From NCBI GenBank assembly GCA_003527885.1, contig DPWB01000015.1:3819-24776 (forward strand): a DNA stretch of 20,958 nucleotides, read 5' to 3'. The translations under genes and the position numbers were made by a program. The notes under the pieces were generated by a model. The model was given only the letters and a program-made list of their open reading frames with translations. It was not told the DNA's origin and did not search any database. This DNA is from Candidatus Competibacteraceae bacterium (GTDB taxonomy: Bacteria > Pseudomonadota > Gammaproteobacteria > Competibacterales > Competibacteraceae). Shown here one piece after another: positions 17,489 through 20,958 of the stretch (position 1 is the first letter of the stretch; each line of letters begins with the position of its first letter).

Positions 17489-17557
17489 CCAGAGCGCGCT
17501 TTAGGCGCTCTGGGCGGTGAGCCCGCCCATTATACCTTGTGCTCACCGTACCGCTAA
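17489..17557 (-). promoter_or_regulatory. Candidate bio operon promoter with two dyads
   Basis: On the minus strand TTAGCG (17557-17552) and a perfect TATAAT (17534-17529) are 17 bases apart, with the -35 inside the last codons of the upstream gene. The dyad GGGCGG/CCGCCC (17512-17517/17523-17528) covers the expected start near 17522, and CCAGAGCGC/GCGCTCTGG (17489-17497/17505-17513) follows at once. These could be an operator or a leader hairpin. A match to the classical BirA box is not seen. Confidence 0.45.
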
Positions 17558-20470
17558 CGCATCGACGACGCCCGCGGCTCTGACTTCCAGCATGTCCGTG
17601 ATCGGCACGGGCCGACCCACGTGATAGCCCTGCGCGTAATCGATGCCGTAGTGGGCCAGCAAGGCCAAGGTTTTTTCATCCTCCACCTGCTCGGCGATGG
17701 TTCTTTTGCCGAAAGCCCTGGCGATCTCCCCCATGGCTTTGACCAGAACCTGATCGTCCACCCGTTCGGCGAGCTTGCTGATGAAGGAACCGTCGATTTT
17801 GATGAACTCGAACGGCAGCTTTTTCAAGTAATAAAACGAGGAAAACCCCGTTCCGAAATCGTCGAGCGCGAACTGGCAACCGATATCGTTGATCGCCTCC
17901 ATCAGTTGCTGGGCGGCCACCATGTCGGCCAGCGCCGCCGTTTCGGTCATTTCGAAAATGAGTTGCTTGGGATCGAGCCCGGTGTCTTTCAAAAGCTGTT
18001 TGAGCTGGTCCAACAGATCGGGATTGTTGAACGCGTGAGCGGACAAATTCACCGTCAAGGTAATCCGCACCCCCTGAGTCATGGCCAAGGCCTGATAACG
18101 GATGGCTTCGGCCATGACCATGCGGTCGATCGAATGAATGAGGCCGGAGCGCTCGGCCACTTCGATGAACTGGGTCGGGCCGATGATTTCGCCATCGCTC
18201 CCTTGCATTCTCAGCAAAACTTCATAATGCGAAACCGTTTGGCTTTGGATCCCGACAATCGGTTGCACGAACAGCAAAAAGCGCTTGTCCTTCAAAGCAT
18301 GTTCGACTTGCTGTTTCCAAAACACCCGCTCGCGCATCAGCCGCTGGCTTTGATCTTCGCTGGAGAGCAGATACCAGCTCCCCCGGCCGCTGTCTTTGAC
18401 CTGATACATGGCCAGATCAGCCCGCGATAACAGATCTTCAATCCTGATGCCGTGCTCTGGAAAAAGCGCGATGCCGATGCTGGCCGACAGCTTGTGAATG
18501 CGCTCTTCCACAGAAAACTCGATTTCGCAAATGTGCGCCAGAATTTTTTTGGCCACCTGGACCGCTTCCTCGGCCGTGGCCTGGTTCAGGATCACCGCGA
18601 ATTCGTCCCCTCCCAAGCGTCCGATCACATCGACTTCGCGCAAAATGGAGGGCAGCAGTTCGCCGAGCCGCTGCAACAGACGATCCCCCGCATGATGGCC
18701 GCTGGTGTCGTTGATGTACTTGAACTGGTCCAGATCGAGAAACAACAGCGCGCCGGAGCGGCGATACCGTCTGGCTGCGGCCACCGCATCGTTCAACTCC
18801 TGGGTGAAGCGGCGACGGTTGAAAAGCCCGGTCAGCGGATCGTGGTCCGCCAGCCACGCCAGCCGCAGCTCGGCTTTCTTGCGGGCCGTGATATCCATGC
18901 CGACCGATAAAATCAAAGCGGCGGCGTCCCCCTCTCCCTTGAGGCGCGAATGCTGCCAGACGACCTTGAGCGAACCGTGATCCTTACAGCGAATGTCGCA
19001 TTCCTCCTCAAGGTGCGCCAGATCGCCCGTGACCAGTTCCGCCAAATGATCCCTGGCTTGATCGGCGTTCTCATCCTGAAGCAGCAGCGTGACGAAAGGC
19101 TGCCCTTGCAATTCCGCAAACGTATAACCGGTGATCGCCAGCCCGTACGGGTTGATCATCAAGATTTCATTTCTTCGGTTCTGGGTCAGGATGATGGCTT
19201 GCGCGGTTTCCAGGATGTGGGTGACGAAGTTACGCTGCTGGATGATCTCGCTCACGCGCTCGGAGAGGTCCTGGGTTTGCTTCGCCACTTCGGTATTCAG
19301 CGCTTCCAGTTGGTGCGAGAGCGCGATCGCCGTATCGTTTAAAACGTCCACCTCGTCCCGAAAAAAATGCGTGAGCCGGGATTCCGAGACCGCCGCGCGT
19401 ATTTTGGTGAACGCGCCCTCTGCCAGCCAGGGCAGATTGGCCGCCGCGCGCCGCAACCGCGACATCGGCGGCCACAGGATGGTCAGCAGCAGCAGTTCCG
19501 ACAGCACCAAACCGATGGCGCCCAGCGCCAAATTGCGCCGGAGCGCGGTGCGGATTCGCTTCATCGCGTCGCTGATGTCCGCCACGACGACCAGATAGGC
19601 ATCCTCGCGCTCGTCGAAACCGGCCAGGGGAAACAATCGGATATCGTACTCTCGCTCGTCGAGACTGACGTAAATCGACTGGCGCGCGCTATCCGCAAGG
19701 GTCTTGCCCCGAGCGGCGAGCCGCAGAATTTCGAGGTTGGCGTGCGCGTTGCTCAGCGCCGCCACTTTGGCGTTCCACGGCTGGAGGCGGCGCTTGCCAT
19801 CGCCATCGCCATCGCCATCGCCATCGCCATCGCCATCGGTGTGGAGCGTGGCGCCGCCTTTTCCGACGAGTAAACCCAGATCCGTTCCAGAAACCCGCTG
19901 AAAATCCAGGACCACATCCGCCAGCGATACCCCCATAAGCAGCGCATCGCCGGTCCCTAAAACCGGCGTGATGGCATATTGCAGGCAGGTATCGAAGCAA
20001 TCGATCAAGCTGGCTGGACTTTCCGCGGTCAAGACTTGGCGCGTCGCTTCCGCCAGGGCGGCCCGCCGGTCGAATTGGGCGTTCAAGCCATGAGTGGCCA
20101 GAGGCAGGCCGTTGGCGGCGACGAGCGCGACGTCTTCCACCCCCATGTCCAGTTCCAGAATCGCCGCCAAGCGCTCGAATTCAGCGATCGTCCCCTGGAC
20201 CGGTTTTTTCTCGGCGCCCCGAGCGCCGAGCAAGGAAGCCACCGCCGTACTCCACTGCCGCAAGCGTTTGTCCGACTGATCCAACAAGCCTTGGACCTGG
20301 TGCACGTATTGGCTTTGCAACTCCGCCCGCCGCTGTTCGAATTGATTGCGCAGCTCGACGTAATTGAGAGTCACCAACGTACCGGTCACGGCGATCAGCG
20401 CAATACTGCTTAACAACAGTGCTTTCCACTTGAGGCTCAGGAAAAAGCCGAAGCGTGGGGGTGTGAGCAT
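17543..20470 (-). CDS. Membrane-bound sensor GGDEF-EAL protein (c-di-GMP synthesis and/or breakdown)
   Basis: This 975-residue inner-membrane protein should make and/or degrade cyclic di-GMP. TM1 lies at about 17-37 and TM2 at 313-333, enclosing a periplasmic sensor of about 275 residues with Cys158 and Cys162 and the (Asp-Gly)7 run at 212-225. A HAMP-like linker (about 335-400, with DEVDVLNDTA) and a PAS domain (about 413-525) follow. The GGDEF domain (540-700) has an intact RLGGDEF (618-624) and an inhibitory RxxD site (Arg611-Asp614). The EAL domain (715-965) reads EVL (Glu750) and keeps Asn808, Glu840, Asp870, Asp871, Lys891, Glu927, Glu930 and Gln947, all the metal and catalytic positions. 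Both activities therefore look possible. The signal sensed is unknown. The ATG at 20470 has only a weak AGGCG upstream. It is transcribed towards the bio cluster. Confidence 0.93.
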   Translation of the reverse strand: MLTPPRFGFFLSLKWKALLLSSIALIAVTGTLVTLNYVELRNQFEQRRAELQSQYVHQVQGLLDQSDKRLRQWSTAVASLLGARGAEKKPVQGTIAEFERLAAILELDMGVEDVALVAANGLPLATHGLNAQFDRRAALAEATRQVLTAESPASLIDCFDTCLQYAITPVLGTGDALLMGVSLADVVLDFQRVSGTDLGLLVGKGGATLHTDGDGDGDGDGDGDGKRRLQPWNAKVAALSNAHANLEILRLAARGKTLADSARQSIYVSLDEREYDIRLFPLAGFDEREDAYLVVVADISDAMKRIRTALRRNLALGAIGLVLSELLLLTILWPPMSRLRRAAANLPWLAEGAFTKIRAAVSESRLTHFFRDEVDVLNDTAIALSHQLEALNTEVAKQTQDLSERVSEIIQQRNFVTHILETAQAIILTQNRRNEILMINPYGLAITGYTFAELQGQPFVTLLLQDENADQARDHLAELVTGDLAHLEEECDIRCKDHGSLKVVWQHSRLKGEGDAAALILSVGMDITARKKAELRLAWLADHDPLTGLFNRRRFTQELNDAVAAARRYRRSGALLFLDLDQFKYINDTSGHHAGDRLLQRLGELLPSILREVDVIGRLGGDEFAVILNQATAEEAVQVAKKILAHICEIEFSVEERIHKLSASIGIALFPEHGIRIEDLLSRADLAMYQVKDSGRGSWYLLSSEDQSQRLMRERVFWKQQVEHALKDKRFLLFVQPIVGIQSQTVSHYEVLLRMQGSDGEIIGPTQFIEVAERSGLIHSIDRMVMAEAIRYQALAMTQGVRITLTVNLSAHAFNNPDLLDQLKQLLKDTGLDPKQLIFEMTETAALADMVAAQQLMEAINDIGCQFALDDFGTGFSSFYYLKKLPFEFIKIDGSFISKLAERVDDQVLVKAMGEIARAFGKRTIAEQVEDEKTLALLAHYGIDYAQGYHVGRPVPITDMLEVRAAGVVDALAVR
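19796..19837 (-). repeat. In-frame hexanucleotide tandem repeat (GATGGC)7
   Basis: Seven perfect GCCATC units (plus strand) lie within the GGDEF-EAL gene and read GATGGC on the coding strand, giving (Asp-Gly)7 in the periplasmic domain. Because the unit is six bases, changes in copy number would lengthen or shorten the loop without breaking the frame. Confidence 0.97.
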
Positions 20471-20882
20471 TTGCTACAACGCCTGTACTTTCCAACTCGC
20501 TATCGGACGAAGAAATCCTTCGCGCGGATAATTCCCTAAAGGGGGCGGGTAGCTTGGCTGAAAATACTCGGCCAACCGCCAAATAGCACCAATTACTATT
20601 AGAAAATTATAGAGTTATACAATAAAAATCATTTCAAACAGCTATTGCGCAGCCACCTTTTCGGCACAATCACCGAGCCGCCTACAGAATTTCCGATAAA
20701 TTTAATTTACAGAATAGCCGATCTCGATACCATCGCCAAGATGGAACAAAACATCTAATCAATTCGGGGGTTTCAGGAAAAATTGCAATAATTTAATTAC
20801 ATATATTTATTGAAATGAGGTCAATATTTTCAACATAAGGCTGTCGATTATTTTCATCATTTATACACTTACTCCTTTAAAC
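20471..20882. other. AT-rich non-coding stretch upstream of the GGDEF-EAL gene
   Basis: By hand count about 97 of the 300 bases at 20581-20880 are G or C, far below the rest of the window. No open frame with a ribosome binding site is visible. TATAAT on the minus strand (20611-20606) with TTGAAA (20637-20632) is a possible promoter for the GGDEF-EAL gene, but the 20-base spacer is poor. The stretch ends where adapter sequence starts, so assembly quality may fall here. Confidence 0.5.
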
Positions 20883-20958
20883 CTGTCTCTTATACACATC
20901 TCCGAGCCCACGCGACCGTACTAGATCTCGTATGCCGTCTCCTGCTTGAAAAAATATG
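20883..20958 (+). other. Illumina Nextera i7 adapter read-through (artefact)
   Basis: CTGTCTCTTATACACATCT (20883-20901) is the Tn5/Nextera mosaic end. CCGAGCCCACGCGAC (20902-20916) is the read 2 adapter with one mismatch (A to C at 20913). CGTACTAG (20917-20924) equals the Nextera N702 index. 20925-20948 is the i7 flow-cell sequence with one mismatch (T to C at 20941). The last ten bases are A-rich read-out beyond the adapter. This is library sequence, not genome. Confidence 0.98.

Overview
The window is a 62%-GC-looking bacterial chromosome segment that carries ordinary biosynthetic genes, ending in sequencing adapter. Gene content and order (ilvB-ilvN-ilvC followed by pssA and leuA, a bioB-A-F-C-D cluster, leuA followed by a family 4 uracil-DNA glycosylase and rimI) fit a Gammaproteobacterium. 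A trehalose-making TreY/TreZ pair in such a background would suit a Competibacter-like or related high-GC lineage, but that assignment is an inference from gene context and has low confidence.

Layout, left to right. 1-1984: the 3' end of ilvB, then ilvN and ilvC, the central branched-chain amino acid operon, closed by a strong intrinsic terminator. 2014-3607: a NYN-LOTUS domain protein (putative RNA-directed nuclease) and pssA (phosphatidylserine synthase). 3640-8312, minus strand: treZ then treY, overlapping by four bases, which together make trehalose from maltodextrins. 8313-8943: a 631-base divergent intergenic region holding the treZ leader (two mutually exclusive hairpins) and the leuA promoter and leader. 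8944-11828: leuA, a Fe-S uracil-DNA glycosylase and rimI, spaced 9 and 11 bases apart. 11844-12301: a cold-shock protein gene with a clear promoter, a leader of about 160 nt and a terminator. 12316-17336, minus strand: bioB-bioA-bioF-bioC-bioD, biotin synthesis, with overlapping or closely spaced genes and no bioH. 17543-20470, minus strand: a large membrane protein with a periplasmic sensor, HAMP-like linker, PAS, GGDEF and EAL domains; its periplasmic part contains an in-frame (GATGGC)7 repeat coding for (Asp-Gly)7. 20471-20882: an AT-rich stretch without genes. 20883-20948: Illumina Nextera i7 adapter with index, i.e. an artefact and not genome.

How the parts work together: AHAS (IlvB/IlvN), IlvC and LeuA belong to the valine/isoleucine/leucine route. 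TreY converts the reducing end of maltooligosaccharides to a trehalosyl unit and TreZ releases trehalose; the usual third partner TreX is not in the window. BioC starts and BioF, BioA, BioD and BioB complete biotin synthesis; the esterase that must remove the BioC methyl group is missing here.

Most of the window is well-understood housekeeping. The points most worth a second look are the treZ leader with competing hairpins around the ribosome binding site, the hexanucleotide repeat in the c-di-GMP protein, the structured leaders of csp and bioB, and the adapter at the right end. I did not find an obviously new multi-gene system.
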